Position numbers and translations under genes: made by a program. This document shows, piece after piece, positions 1 to 11,449 of a stretch of DNA of 64,000 bases. Below the pieces are notes generated by a model. The model was not told where the DNA came from, ran no database searches, and worked only from the letters and a program-made list of their open reading frames with translations. Each line of letters starts with the position of its first letter. Positions within the stretch are counted from its first letter, which is position 1. This stretch comes from Diphasiastrum complanatum (lineage: Eukaryota; Streptophyta; Lycopodiopsida; Lycopodiales; Lycopodiaceae), in assembly GCA_029204225.1 (NCBI GenBank), contig MU832023.1, positions 1 through 64,000 of the forward strand. The letters run 5' to 3'.

Positions 1-1648
1 CTCATGATGGACCACACAATAACATGCACATTGAGTATTGAACATCCGTATTCCTTTTCAAGTATTCCTAGATTACTAAATTACAAGCAATTCCAAGCCC
101 CCCTCGAACATATGTATTCCTTTCCGTCCGTAGTAATTTAGGGGCCTGGAGTTGGTTTGGAGGGGAATGAAAGTGATGGGGCTATGTGCCGGGGCACAAG
201 TGGATCATGAACTAGTAGCATGCAGGTAAGGTAGAATGTCGGAAAGGGGTGGTTGGAGAATGTGGTGGATGATACATGAAGATTGACACTGATTCTGAAG
301 GCTGGTGATAGCCATAAATAAATAACCACTGCTATGTGAAATATATTGTTATACCACCAGACAAAGGCCAGCAAATAGGCCACTTATTACCATCTTTTGT
401 GCTTTGCGCTGCAACAAGTATGACTATTTGGGAGTATATCTATTGACATACACCGCAGCCCATTGGACTATCCAAATAATATAGCTGCAATGGATCTTTT
501 TGACTATCAAACTCTTGTAGCTGCAATGGATCTATTTGACTATCAAATTTGTGTAGCTGCAATTGATCTATGTGTACATCGTGAACCACTATTTGCTTGG
601 CTTTATATATATGCATTGAAGTCCTCAAGTAAGACTTATCCCAATTTTTTTTTTTTGAAAGTATGGAAACATTCAAGCAAAAGGAGAGGCCAATGAATCA
701 AGTGTGAAAGATGATGCCTTTGGAGGGCAATAGCTTTCTGGAATTTAAACTTCTCTATCTATCCACATATATTGCAACTTTGCAAGGTCAATCATATCCA
801 GATGTAGCTGGAAGCTGGCAAATGTTTGTAGGGCATTGGAACCACCTGTCATGAAGTGTCTACAGAGACAAGCCACACCATGTGAACCATAACAGGTCCT
901 AGACCTTGTAGCATCTTGGAAATTGCATCCTTGCCATGGCCTAAAACAAATGGAAGCTCTTTCTTAATACTCATGTTTCTCCATACGAAGATTATGTTCT
1001 CCTGCGTATATAAAATCAACGATGTTTGCTGCAGCTGTTGCTGGATGACTGTAATTAAAGAATCCAAATCTCCATGCAGGCTGAACATAGAATCAGATTG
1101 AAGAATATGTACAGACCAAGATCTGTGGTTTATGTCTTCCTGTATAGAAAATCATGTTAATGATCGTAATTGCGAGAAAGTTAGGCTCAGAACTAAATAG
1201 CTTATTCATTGAAGAATAGCACATGTGTTGCCTTGAATCAGTTCCGGTTAATTAGGTTTGAGATAATTGGAGGAAGTTGGAGAGATTGTTATGACATTGT
1301 TCAATATTGAGCCATGTAGGATTGTTGTACACATTTGTAGCTTCATCATGAAGAGGGAAAATGGGTCAAAAGTTGGGGATTGAGAAAAATAATTAAGTCT
1401 TAGCTGTAAATACAAATTTTCTGACGGCAAATTTATTTGAAAATTTTCATAAATATCAATACTCTTTTGTCTTTTTAATCTGGGTTTTGCCATCTAAAAC
1501 GCCGTTGCATCCTATTCTCAGAACCTAAACTCCGAGAAATTTGAAAAAGATGAAAGGGATCTTGAAGCCATGTGACATTCATTCCATTGAGCCTATCTAT
1601 AGGTATGTGATTTTGCTTTTCTCTGAATGGTACATTCGTTCCTTTCAG
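1..1648. other. Upstream/intronic DNA of the GAUT gene, no recognised exon
   Basis: No protein family could be recognised here on either strand. It precedes the first recognisable GAUT exon and ends with a plausible 3' splice site (pyrimidine-rich stretch then CAG at 1646-1648). The missing N-terminal part of the GAUT protein (membrane anchor and stem) must be encoded upstream, either in small exons here that I cannot identify or outside the window. A minus-strand open stretch at 849-1088 has no recognisable domain and is probably chance. Confidence 0.5.
481..581. repeat. 36-bp tandem repeat, about 2.7 copies
   Basis: Copies start at 481, 517 and 553 and share the core TAGCTGCAATGGATCT followed by TTGACTATCAAA. 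The third copy is degenerate and partial. A weak extra half-copy (GGACTATCCAAATAAT) lies just upstream at 465-480. The period is a multiple of three, which makes a spurious open frame across the array; there is no sign that it is coding. Confidence 0.85.
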
Positions 1649-3437
1649 GTAGACGTCCATGAACAAAGACAAAATAATGCACGGCTTCAGGCAGCCTTGT
1701 ACCGGCATTATGCCTCCAGTGGGATTCCAAAAGGAATGCATTGTCTCTCACTCAAGTTGACAGCTGAATATTCTTCTAATGCTCGTGCCAGACAGGATCT
1801 TCCATCTGCAGAGCTGGCTCCTTCTTTGATTGATAAATCTCTCTACCATCTAGTCCTTGTCACAGACAATGTCTTGGCAGCATCTGTGGTAGTCTCTTCA
1901 TCTGTGAGAAACTCTGCCCAGCCCCACAAGATTGTGTTTCATGTTGTTACAGACAAAAAAACGTATGCAGCAATGCATACCTGGTTTGCGTTGAATCCGT
2001 TGGCCCCTGCAGTCGTCGAGGTCAAAGGACTGCACCAGTTTGACTGGATGAAAAGGGAAAATATCCCGGTCTTGGAAGCGTTGGAAACTCAGCAGGATAT
2101 TAGAAGATATTACCATGGTAATCATGCCGTTGGAGCCGATCTTAGCGTATCTCCCAGAATCCTAGCATCCAAACTACAAGCACGAAGCCCTACTTATATT
2201 TCCATACTAAATCATTTGAGGATATATCTTCCACAAGTAGGTCAACAAATCAAAGCTCTTGTTTTCCAGTTGTTTTTCAGCTGCAAGCTCTTAGCTTAGC
2301 AAATTTATTTTTCAGCATTCCTTTGGACTTTCAATTTCTTAACCTCAGTCTGTGATTTCCCTTTTCTGTGGATTGCAGTTGTTCCCGAGACTTGAAAAGG
2401 TCGTGTTTTTGGATGACGATGTTGTCGTCCAGCAGGACCTATCCCAGCTTTGGGACATAGACCTAGAAGGAAAAGTCAATGGAGCTGTGGAGACTTGCAG
2501 AGGAGAAAACAAGGAAGTTATGTCAAAAAGATTCAAAACTTATTTCAACTTTTCACATCCCTTAATAGGAGCAAATTTTGATCCAGAACAATGTGCATGG
2601 GCATATGGGATGAACATATTTGACTTGCAGGCATGGAGGCAGACGAACGTAACAGACATTTATCACTTTTGGCAGAAGCAGGTAGATTGCCTTTTGTACT
2701 AGTATGCTCAAATAGAACTTTGGAAAGTGTAATGCTTTTCTTGTGCTGTTCTCAGTCGAATGATTATATGCCCAATTTTTATTCAAGCTGTGCTCAGGAT
2801 CTCAATTCAGAACCTTTGTGTGTGGGTGCGTGTACGCTCGAGCCTGTGCATGCGTACACGTGTGTTTAAGTGAGGGGAGGGGGTTTTGCTTTGCCAAAAA
2901 AATGTGCACGTCTTTGCCTTGTCAGAGTTGAGGGTGTGCAGACGAAAATAAGGGTATGCTAATAATAATTACATTGGGGACATTTTTCAAGAGTTCCCTG
3001 AGAAGTTTGTAGTAGTCAAAACTCTACATTTTCTGTAAAACAGCTTCGAGTGCTTAGTATCGTGGTCACTAACTGAACTTTCCTTCGAATGAGATCCGGA
3101 AAGTCGTGAGTTGGAGAATCTCACTAACAAATACTTGTCCTTCGTTCTGCAGAATTTGAAGTCTAATCTTACGCTCTGGCGGCTGGGCACACTTCCTCCT
3201 GCGCTGATTGCTTTTTCTGGGTATGTTCATCCAATAAGCTCATATTGGCACTTGATCGGTTTGGGTTATTATGCCAATAGTAGTATTGACAATATTCGTA
3301 GGTCCGGCGTCATACATTACAATGGCCATGCAAAGCCGTGGTTGGATATTGCTATTCCAGAGTTTAGACCATTTTGGACAAAGTATGTAAACTACTCAAA
3401 CGAGTTTATCAGGCGATGTAACATTTTGGAGTCTTAG
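1649..3437 (+). CDS. GAUT: GAUT-type galacturonosyltransferase (GT8), 3' exons
   Basis: Three exons, 1649-2236, 2379-2681 and 3153-3437, all joined in phase 0 with GT-AG introns of 142 and 471 bp, give 391 residues ending in TAG. The product matches the catalytic half of plant GAUT proteins of family GT8, which transfer galacturonic acid during pectin (homogalacturonan) synthesis in the Golgi. Visible landmarks are IPKGMHCLSLKLT near residues 19-31, a long GT8 core, the metal-binding LDDDVVVQ at about 207-214, CAWAYGMNIFDL, LGTLPPALIAF, and the C-terminal HYNGHAKPW at 352-360. The DDD and HxxGxxKPW-type motifs are intact, so the catalytic domain looks functional. The wording is closest, from memory, to the GAUT8/9/11 group; the subgroup is an inference. 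The N-terminal anchor and stem are not found. The open frame upstream of 1649 is intron. Confidence 0.9.
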
Positions 3438-5589
3438 CTCTAGATTATTTCCTTATAATATGAAGCATTCTTAATCTAAAAACAGTTACATATGTAGTAA
3501 CCATTCTTATTCATAACCTATTCTTCGATAAAAATGATGAAAAGGTTGTGGGAATATAATAAGACTTATTTCAACGCCTGAAGCCTATTCTCAATGGACT
3601 AATTTCAAAAGTCAAGCTTCAAAGCACGTCAGAGAGTTATGTAGTACTGACTTCAGTCTTTACCTTTTTGACACGGATCTTATTTGGTTGTCGTCATCTA
3701 AGGTTTGTTTGGAATTCCACTTGGTAATCAAGTTGTAAAGCAGCAAGCAGCAGTTGGCACTTATGATTGCTTTTATCCCATTTAATTTTATGCTATTAAG
3801 GGATTTCGCATCTTTCCAAAATTCCAGATGCCATATGGCCTACTTAATTTATCTTACAAGCTGCGTTGCAAAGGGAATTTTCTTCATTGTTATTATAAGA
3901 CCAGTTAAACTAAGCTTTTCTTATACAAGCCCTTCAAATACAGGAGGCTGCCAAATTTGTGCTTGCTGTCCTCTGATCAACTTTCTCATCTTGAGAATCG
4001 AACATTATATGAACTTACGGTAAAAAGACGAGTGGAAAATTTTCCAGTCCATGAATGCCAGATCATAGTCATACAACTAAAAAGTTACGTGAATCTGTTA
4101 TAGTGCTCTGACTGTTGCACGTGGCACTAGTATTCCAACATATGCTCTTATTTCTTTTTTTTAATATTATTAAAATACTAGTGGTGGTTATATACAACAT
4201 ACATAAAACCTGGCTTAAGCCATTTATGGAGCTAAGCTCCTTGGATGCAATTACACCGGTCAGGATTATTTCTTACAACTCTCTTATTGCCGTCAACAAC
4301 TCTACCCATACACCCAGCTTTGATGGACAACATATGCTTTTATGATGTTTAGCATGTGCTTTTGTGTATTAAAATTTAAAACTAGCATGTCAAAGACCTC
4401 TAAAAGAGTCCCTACAATTCTTAATATGTTGGTGAAGGCCTGCTTTTCTCAGAGTGGTCAACTCCACTCACCCACATGAAGAGATACCTGAAAAAAAAAG
4501 ATCCTTAAATACAGATTACATCCAATTGTGAATTCTGAATTCTTCATGTGAAGGTTTTTTTAATAACTTAACATTCTAATGATCCAACATTTTTTTTTGA
4601 ATGTCAAGAACCGAGTAGGCACAGCCATGAGATTCTATTCTAGATCAGCTTCCTCAAGTACTGATTTGTAATGAAATTATGCAAATTGGCAGGGCAAGAC
4701 TTATGTCTGTTTATGTACAGCACCTAATTATTCTCAACGATAGCCTATGAAGCTTCTTGAAGGCATGTTTGACATCCACTTCAGTTTCTCTTTAGGGGTT
4801 TAATAATTTTAATTACCAACTAAAAGAAGTGTGGAAGTATTCATATGTACATATGTACCAACTAAAAGAAGTGTGGAAGTATTCATATGTACATGTCATT
4901 CTAACATTTGTGTTCGCACACAACCATATAGAATTAAAAAATTATATCTGCATGAAATATATGAGAGCACATTTGTAGCATACGGGAAATCCCTCGGCCT
5001 GAGGGCCTTTTGCACAAGTAAGAACTTGGGCACGAGGGCTCAGATCCTTACACAAGGAATCCCAAGGTTTGGGGGTTTCCTTGGCGTAAAAATCGGCTAC
5101 GGCATTCCGCTCATAAAGTTTAAGTTTGCAAAGAGAGACTTCATAGTATTTAAAGTTTAAAAAAACATAAAGCCCAAAGAGTGCCTGTGGTTTTTACAAT
5201 AGCTTTTGATTCTAGTATACTTGTTAAGAATTAATTGAGGAGTTGGATAAAGAAAGAGAATCCTTGTGCCCAACATTAGGTGGAGAGAGCAAATTGTACA
5301 ATATCGATGGAGAGTAAAAAAGGGTGATGGAGGATTAGTTGAGAGTTTTTATTTTTTTAATAATTTCATAACACTATATAGTACACTAGAAATTGAAAAG
5401 AGCAAACCTCATTATTGAATATACTAGAAAAATAGGCCATAATTAGTTGATTTTGATGCTTGGCCAACACTCATTACACTAAATGATCTCATAACAAGGT
5501 GTTTATGAGTATTCTAGTATCATGTGGCATGCCACGAATGATAGGGAAGTATTGCTATTCTACATCTCATAGGGTAATTGATCTATTTT
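3438..5589. other. Non-coding region downstream of GAUT
   Basis: AT-rich sequence containing the presumed GAUT 3' untranslated region, T-rich runs and one tandem duplication. No conserved coding frame, RNA gene or complete mobile element was recognised. The open stretches (for example 3754-4023 and 4831-5160) show no domain and are probably chance. Confidence 0.6.
4815..4898. repeat. 42-bp tandem duplication
   Basis: Two almost identical copies start at 4815 and 4857, each beginning ACCAACTAAAAGAAGTGTGG and running into ATTCATATGTACAT. They differ only at the 3' end. Confidence 0.9.
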
Positions 5590-5629
5590 TTAATTAAACG
5601 TAAAATTTGTTTGCACATTTTTTACAAAG

Positions 5630-5990
5630 AAAATGGAGAGGGGGCGTGCCCGAAGATGGAGGGTGCACCCCCTTGAGAAGAGAGGGGCCGCTCCCTTGGA
5701 GGCATCGGGCCCCTTGGGGGACTCGATGACCAGATGGGGGCTACCTGGCCCATGGGCCATGTGGCCCACTTCCCTCTCCCCCCTCCATCAGCACGACGCG
5801 ACGTCAATGCGCCCCATTTCCATGCTGGCACTCCCGTCGCGAGGGTGCCAGCCTAAGGGAGCTCGGGGCCAGCGGGCTATGCAGCTCCTGCCCTGAGCTA
5901 CATAGTCGTGGGTTAGGTTGCCCCCATTGGGCCGTTGGGAGATGGAGGGGCTCGGTGCATCGAAGGGAGAGGCCCCCCCCTCTCCTATGT
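5630..5990. other. GC-rich island in AT-rich DNA
   Basis: About 360 bp is strongly GC-rich, with many GGCC, GGGCC and CCCC runs, in flanks that are AT-rich. Open frames exist on both strands (5633-5896 plus, 5622-5831 minus), but they are of the low-complexity Gly/Pro/Arg kind expected from base composition. It sits just upstream of a sequence that looks like an LTR end plus primer-binding site, so it may be part of a relic LTR. Confidence 0.5.
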
Positions 5991-6178
5991 TATGTAAAAG
6001 TACACATGTATTCTTATTATTCGACCAAAGAAAGTTTCAAATGATGAAAAAAAATAAAAAGCTTCTTTTCAAAGATGAAATTTGATTAATGCATTGTGTG
6101 ATATCTTTCAAGCTTGAGAATCAATCTTGGATGATTGAGGATTTTTCGCTGCAACAATTTTATCAGGGTATTAGAGCC
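5991..6178 (+). repeat. Relic LTR 3' end with degenerate primer-binding site
   Basis: The sequence ending TTTTATCA at 6165 is followed directly by GGGTATTAGAGCC (6166-6178). This differs at two positions from TGGTATCAGAGCC, the initiator-tRNA-Met primer-binding site used by many plant copia elements and present elsewhere in this window. The LTR start cannot be placed and no gag follows in a readable form. Confidence 0.45.
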
Positions 6179-8029
6179 AACATCAAGCTTGAATAAGTAA
6201 ATCAAAATTTGAAATCAAAGAAGGTTCACTGTATGTGACTAGAAAACAAAGTTTTAAAATCTTTGAAGGCATCTCAAATTAGTAAGTTTTGATGTATACT
6301 CGTCAGGCTTGTGGTTCATCTTGCCACCAAGTCTTGTTTAGTGGATCTGGTTGAAAAAGCACTCAAGATGTCAACTATTCTAAAACATATAAAAACTCGA
6401 ATATTGAAGTGGTCTACAATAAAATGAAAGACATGACATATGATAGATATAAATAAAAGAATTGGAACTAAAAAAGCAAGAAATCCAATGCACATCATGT
6501 GCACCTGCTCACGGTGACGAGGCAACACCAATGTGTTAGAGGACTTCATGCTCAATGTTTTGGATGAATTGATCGCAAAAAGCCTCACTTGGATCTAATT
6601 TCATCGTTGCATTTAGTCCTTGACAAAGATTCTCTGTCTTTTGTCATTTCATTTAGATCTTGTGCAGTACTTTCACTTTCTTGTTGGAAAGATGTTTTTA
6701 CATCATAATCATGTGTGTGTAGTTTCATATCCATTCATTCAACACGATAGTCCATAAAGCATTGTACATTTTGCACTATCATATGACAAGCATGAATCTC
6801 ATAAATAATCATGGTGATTCAAAATAATTTTAAACAAGAATTTTGTAATACTAAAGTATCTTAGAAATAGTACCTTCCATTCACATTAACAAAAAGATTA
6901 TTTTGGTATTCCAAATGGCGAAATATAGATAATCTTTTTAAACCATCAATTGGCTTTTCTTGAGATTCCTCCCAATGTCTTCTCCAATCTTCCATGGACA
7001 TCCTCTTCGGAGACATCTGTCTCTCAACTTTTCCTCCAAAACCTCTTCAGTAAATAATTGTGAATGGATGTCTTCATACAAGTATTTATGATAACTTTCA
7101 TAAACAGTTCTCTTAAGACTTTGTGAATACCTTGTCCCAAGATTAGGTTCACATAAAGAAACAATCATATATTCCAACTGTTGTTGATACTTTGAGTTGC
7201 TATTGAGAGTAGTACATGCCAAAGGAATTATTCTAGACTGGTAGTACAATATGTGAATGAGAGTATGTAAATGTAGATGAACTCCTATGTATGTTGGATT
7301 TAGCCCTCTCCCTAAATCCAATAGTCAATCTAGATTCATTCATGTTGCTACATATTTACTCGCATTGTTGCACAGTTTGCACGGGAATTGCAAACAAGTA
7401 TCGACTCGATAGTCAAACGAGTCTCAATAGTAAAACTATCGAAGAAGTATCGAGTGCCAACTATTGACTATCGACTATCGACTATCGTCAGAAGCTCGAA
7501 TGTTCGATTCGAACAACTATCGAATCGAACATTTGAACCTTTATCGACCTCAACTCCAGGTAATTTGACTCTAGCTCAAATCGAAAATTGTCGACTTTTG
7601 ATTAGCGTAATACCACTCTTAATAAAGCTAGTTACTTCCTTAAACTACATTTAGTACTATGCAACTAGTTCGACAATGACAATAGCCACGATCACCGCCA
7701 GTCCAAGTAGCAATAGCAGCTACTGCCACCTACTTTGATAGTGACAGCCACAATCGCCGCCAAGATACATACTGGACAACATATCTCAATGTGTCTATAC
7801 ACTTGTATATATATTTCTGAATAAATATATAGCTAAGCGTCGAAGCATATTGCAAATTGAGTTAAGCAAAAACTATAGTAGATGTATATACATCGATTAG
7901 TTCAAGAAAGAGAGTGTGTAAGCTATCGAATGATCTTCAAACAATTGAAACTACCATAGAACCAAAGTTAGTTTCAAGTACGCGGTTATCGCCACAATTG
8001 TTTTGTGATCACCATTTTAGCTAACTTTG
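6179..8029. other. Non-coding, decayed repeat DNA
   Basis: No gene was recognised. A patch at 7396-7550 is rich in repeated CGA/TCGA words, including CGACTATCGACTATCG. At 7665-7770 there are repeated CCGCCA/CAATAGC words. A minus-strand open frame at 6938-7321 (127 codons) has no recognisable domain. The downstream part probably belongs to the diverged 5' LTR of copia element A, whose start I could not define. Confidence 0.5.
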
Positions 8030-8294
8030 TACTTGCTACTTTCTGAATTCAATCAAACTGTCTTATTGCATTTAGAATCATGTCAGTATGAATGTATGCT
8101 TCTCTGATTAATTGCTCTATGCACTTATGTTACTCAACTCTCGTATAAAATTATCTGAACTATCTAATGCTTTTGTAATCAATGTTTGAATGACTTTATG
8201 TTTGTCTACATAATCAATCTTATCATTGTTCTATTGCGCATTTGTATGAAACCTTTATTTGAATTATTTTGCTGCTAACTGTGGTGCTTCCGAT
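8030..8294 (+). repeat. 5' LTR of copia element A (3' part, cut by inversion)
   Basis: The last roughly 60 bp (GCGCATTTGTATGAA to GTGCTTCCGAT) nearly match the 3' LTR of the same element at 12110-12168, with weaker similarity further upstream. The match stops abruptly at 8294. The remaining LTR end is found in the opposite orientation at 9329-9374, so an internal inversion has cut this LTR. The left end of the LTR could not be determined. Confidence 0.7.
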
Positions 8295-9184
8295 TTGGAA
8301 AATGTTGGAGAGCTGTAGCACTTCACCTTTCTAAAATTCGACCATAACTGTTTCTTCACCCTGGATCGAATGTGATGAGTTGTCTCCAAGTTGTACAACT
8401 CAAGAGTGGGTGAATTCTGCAGTCTTTGATTTCATGGCCAGTTCTCTTGCAGTATCTGCAGAATAATTTCTTGCTTTGGTTGGAAGGATGAAGAGTTGGA
8501 ATTTGACCCTGAGCCTAAATTCGACCCTGAGCCAAAATTTGACCATGACTGCATATTGTTTTTCTTTTTGGATCTGAATGTTTTGAATATAGAGCTTGAG
8601 GATCCGACCCTGAGCCTGAGGAGGATGCAGATTTTCTAATTTCCTCTTGTAGAAGCATTGACATTGCTTTTGATAGAGTAATTTGCTCATGGAGTCGAAA
8701 TTATCATGACCCAATTTTCATAGGCTTCAAGAAGACTCGATAATAGAGTCATAACAACATCGAAATCTTTAATGACCGAGCCAATTGGAGCCGATTGCTC
8801 CTTAAGATTTTTGAAAGTGTTGATGTGACTTGTAGCACTTTCTGCTTCAGACATCTTCAAGTTGAAGAATTTCTTCCTCAAGTATAACTTGGAAGTAGCA
8901 TCCCTGATATCATACAGGGTTGCTAGGATGTCCCATGCTTCCTTGGTTTTTTGAGCATTTCGTATGTGAATTATCTGTGTATCCTTGATATTGAGAGTAA
9001 TCATGGAAAATGCCTCGCCATCTCTCAGTCTCCATTTGGTGATAATGGCATCACCTTCTGGCTTGACTTCTGTGCCATCAACAACATCCCACAGTTCCTT
9101 GGCTAATAGCATGACCTTCATTTTGAACTTTTGGAGATGATAATTCCCTCCATCAAGCCTTTCGATTAGAGAAGAAGGATCCAT
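8295..9184 (-). pseudogene. Copia gag-protease of element A (inverted, broken)
   Basis: Read on the minus strand from the ATG at 9184, the frame starts MDPSSLIERLDGGNY and continues through a copia gag (UBN2-type) domain with KTKEAWDILATLYD and an LRKKFFNLKM segment, about 165 residues, then breaks. Further along (about 8470 to 8300) other frames show a decayed aspartic protease: a DTARELAM segment in place of the active-site DSGAS-HM, then LGDNSSHSIQGEE. Gag and protease would package RNA and cut the polyprotein. The segment is opposite in orientation to the rest of the element's pol (9373-11449), explained by an inversion. The missing Gly at the protease active site and the stops mean it is inactive. 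Confidence 0.85.
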
Positions 9185-9312
9185 TCTGGCTGAACGAGAT
9201 CGTTGGTAATAACAACGATTTCGGAATACTGTTGGCTGTGCGCTTGCTAGTAATTCATTGTCTTGATGAAAACAAGACTAATAATGTGCAATGAGGAGCA
9301 GATTACTGAGAA

Positions 9313-9374
9313 GCCCGCTCTGATACCATGTTGGAAATCAATGGGTATGAGCGAAAGCTGGGAGTGAGCTAGAT
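9313..9374 (-). repeat. Inverted primer-binding site and LTR end of element A
   Basis: On the minus strand, TGGTATCAGAGCGGGC (9328-9313) follows an LTR end at 9374-9329 reading CATCTAGCTCACTCCC to CCAACA. This LTR end matches the terminal 45 bp of the 3' LTR at 12176-12220 in reverse orientation. The primer-binding site corresponds to initiator tRNA-Met. This is the second breakpoint of the inversion in element A. Confidence 0.85.
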
Positions 9375-11449
9375 GGAAATTTTGGGTAGAAATCTATTTG
9401 CAAATCGATCCATCACCAAAGCCCTGAATGGCAAGACACCTTATGAGGTGTGGACAAGATCGAAACCATCACTCAAAAATATTAGAGTGTTTGGATGCAT
9501 TGCTTATGTACAGATCCCTGAAGATCTCAAGAAGAAGCTGGACAACACAAGTAGAAAATCGATTTTTATTGGCTACTCTTTAGATCACAAGGCGTACAAG
9601 CTCTACCATTTGGACCCAGAAAAGACATTCACGAAATAGATGTCATTTTCTGGAGGACAAATTTTTCGACCCCAAGGGAAAAGCTACAGAAATTTTCGAC
9701 CCAAGGATCGAACAATCAAATTTCAATCCTAGGTCAAAAATCAAGAAATCGATACTAACTCTGAAAATGACTTTGATCAACAGAGGGTCGAAATTCAGCC
9801 AAGGAGGTCAAATAGACCCAAACAGCCTCCATCCAGATTTATGGATAATGCAGCCTGCTATTTTGTGTAGGGACCAAATATAGTTTCAGAGGCAATGTCT
9901 ACACCTGATGCTAAACATTGAAAAGCAGTAATGGACACAGAATTTGACTCTGTGATGGAGAATCAAACATGGACAGTCACTGAGCTGCCAAAGGATAGAA
10001 ATTTGATTCCATGCAAATGGATATTCAAGGCGAAGTATGATGGTGAAGGTAGGCTAAATCGATACAAAGCTAGGCTGGTCGCTAAAGGCTATTCCCAGAT
10101 TTCATATTTGGACTATTTTGAAACCTTCAACCTAGTTGTCAAGCAAGCTTTGATCAGATTACTACTCTCCTTTGCAGCTGTAGCAGATCTCGAAGTCCGT
10201 CAAATGGATGCACTTTTCTCAATTATGGGACCATTGAAGAAGAAATTTTCATGTCACAGCTAGAAGGATACGAGCTGAGGGGTAAGCAACACCTCGTATG
10301 CAAAATTCATAAGGCACTCTATGGGCTGAAACAGTCACCCAAAGCCTGGTTCCAAAAAATTAATACATTTCTTATTGAGAATAGTTTTATTCCAAACTCA
10401 GCCGATTCGAATGTCTACTTCAAATTTGTATCAGATTTTTTCATTATCATCACTCTCTATGTTGATGATACTCTATTATTTAGTAACAATCTAAATATGA
10501 TGAAGGACACCAAATGCATGCTGGCCAAGGAGTACAAAATGACTGATATGGGTCCAGCTCACTATTGTCTTGGAATCGAAATTTTTTGAATTTGACCCAA
10601 CAGACTGATATTCATCAGCCAACAGAGATATCTTACCAATGTGTTGGAAAAGTATGGAAGGGCCAACTGCAAGCCAAGTTACTTTCCACTCGACCCTGGA
10701 CTAAAGTTGTCAAAGGAACAATCTCCTCAAACTGAGGCAAAAAAGGAGGAGATGAAGCAATATCCATTTCAGTCCATTATCGGCTCACTGATGTATGCAA
10801 TGATATGCACTCGACCAAACCTTGCATACTCAATTAGTTCACTCAGCCAGTTCCTATCAAATCCAAGACTAGCCCATTGGAAAGCGCTTACAAAGGTCAT
10901 GAAGTACATCCAAGCAACCAAACATCTCAGCATATGTTATGGAGGTAGCCAATTTGCCAATATTCTACAAGGATACACATATGCAGATTGGGCAGGGGAC
11001 ATTGATACCAGAAGATCGACTTCTGGATTTGTATTTTTATACAATCAAGGCCCAATCTCTTGGAATAGCCGAAAGAAGACCTCAGTAGCATTATCATCAA
11101 CCGAATCAGAATACATTGCTGCCACGAATATTACTAAGGAGGCAATTTGGCTGAGGCACCTGCTAGTAGAAATCGACCTTGCATAGTCACATCCAACAAC
11201 CATTTTCTGTGACAATCAAAGCATTATTGCCCTCTCTCTCAATCCGAGATTTCATTCATGAAGCAACCATATCAAAATCAGGTATCATTATTTAAGAGAG
11301 AAAGTGCAAAGCAGGAGGTATCATTAGTCTACTGCAGGACAGAATCTATGGCAGTAGATTACTTCACAAAGGCCCTATCAAAGGAGCATCATTTCAGATT
11401 CAACGACATGTTAAATCTGAAGATCAAAACTTTCCAAGATCAGCATTAA
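9373..11449 (+). pseudogene. Copia pol (integrase C-end, RT, RNase H) of element A
   Basis: Successive frames encode the integrase C-terminus (9373-9639: KALNGKTPYEVW, then FGCIAYVQIP and IFIGYS), reverse transcriptase (9931-10263: CKWIFKAKYDGEG and YKARLVAKGYSQ; shifted frame 10251-10589: KALYGLKQSPKAWF, catalytic LYVDD, LGIEIF), RNase H (10641-11186: ADWAGDIDTRRSTSGF, SSTESEYIAA) and the usual C-terminal YFTKAL segment (11258-11449). Frameshifts and stops at 9640, 10263, 10589 and 11186 break the polyprotein. The integrase catalytic core is absent, so DNA was lost near the inversion junction as well. The catalytic YVDD survives, but the element is dead. A purine tract (AAGGGGGAG) and the 3' LTR follow directly. 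Confidence 0.92.

Noticed and set aside
849-1088. Minus-strand 79-codon frame as an exon
   Set aside because: No recognisable family, no supporting splice pattern, and it overlaps the presumed GAUT upstream/intronic region.
1541-1648. The open frame upstream of the first GAUT exon as coding
   Set aside because: It has no ATG start and no similarity to GAUT proteins, and a clear 3' splice site ends at 1648.
5622-5896. Overlapping frames in the GC-rich island as a possible gene
   Set aside because: Low-complexity composition, frames open on both strands because of base composition, no recognisable domain.
6938-7321. Minus-strand 127-codon frame as a gene
   Set aside because: Unrecognised, in decayed repeat DNA, no neighbouring exons or repeat of the frame elsewhere.
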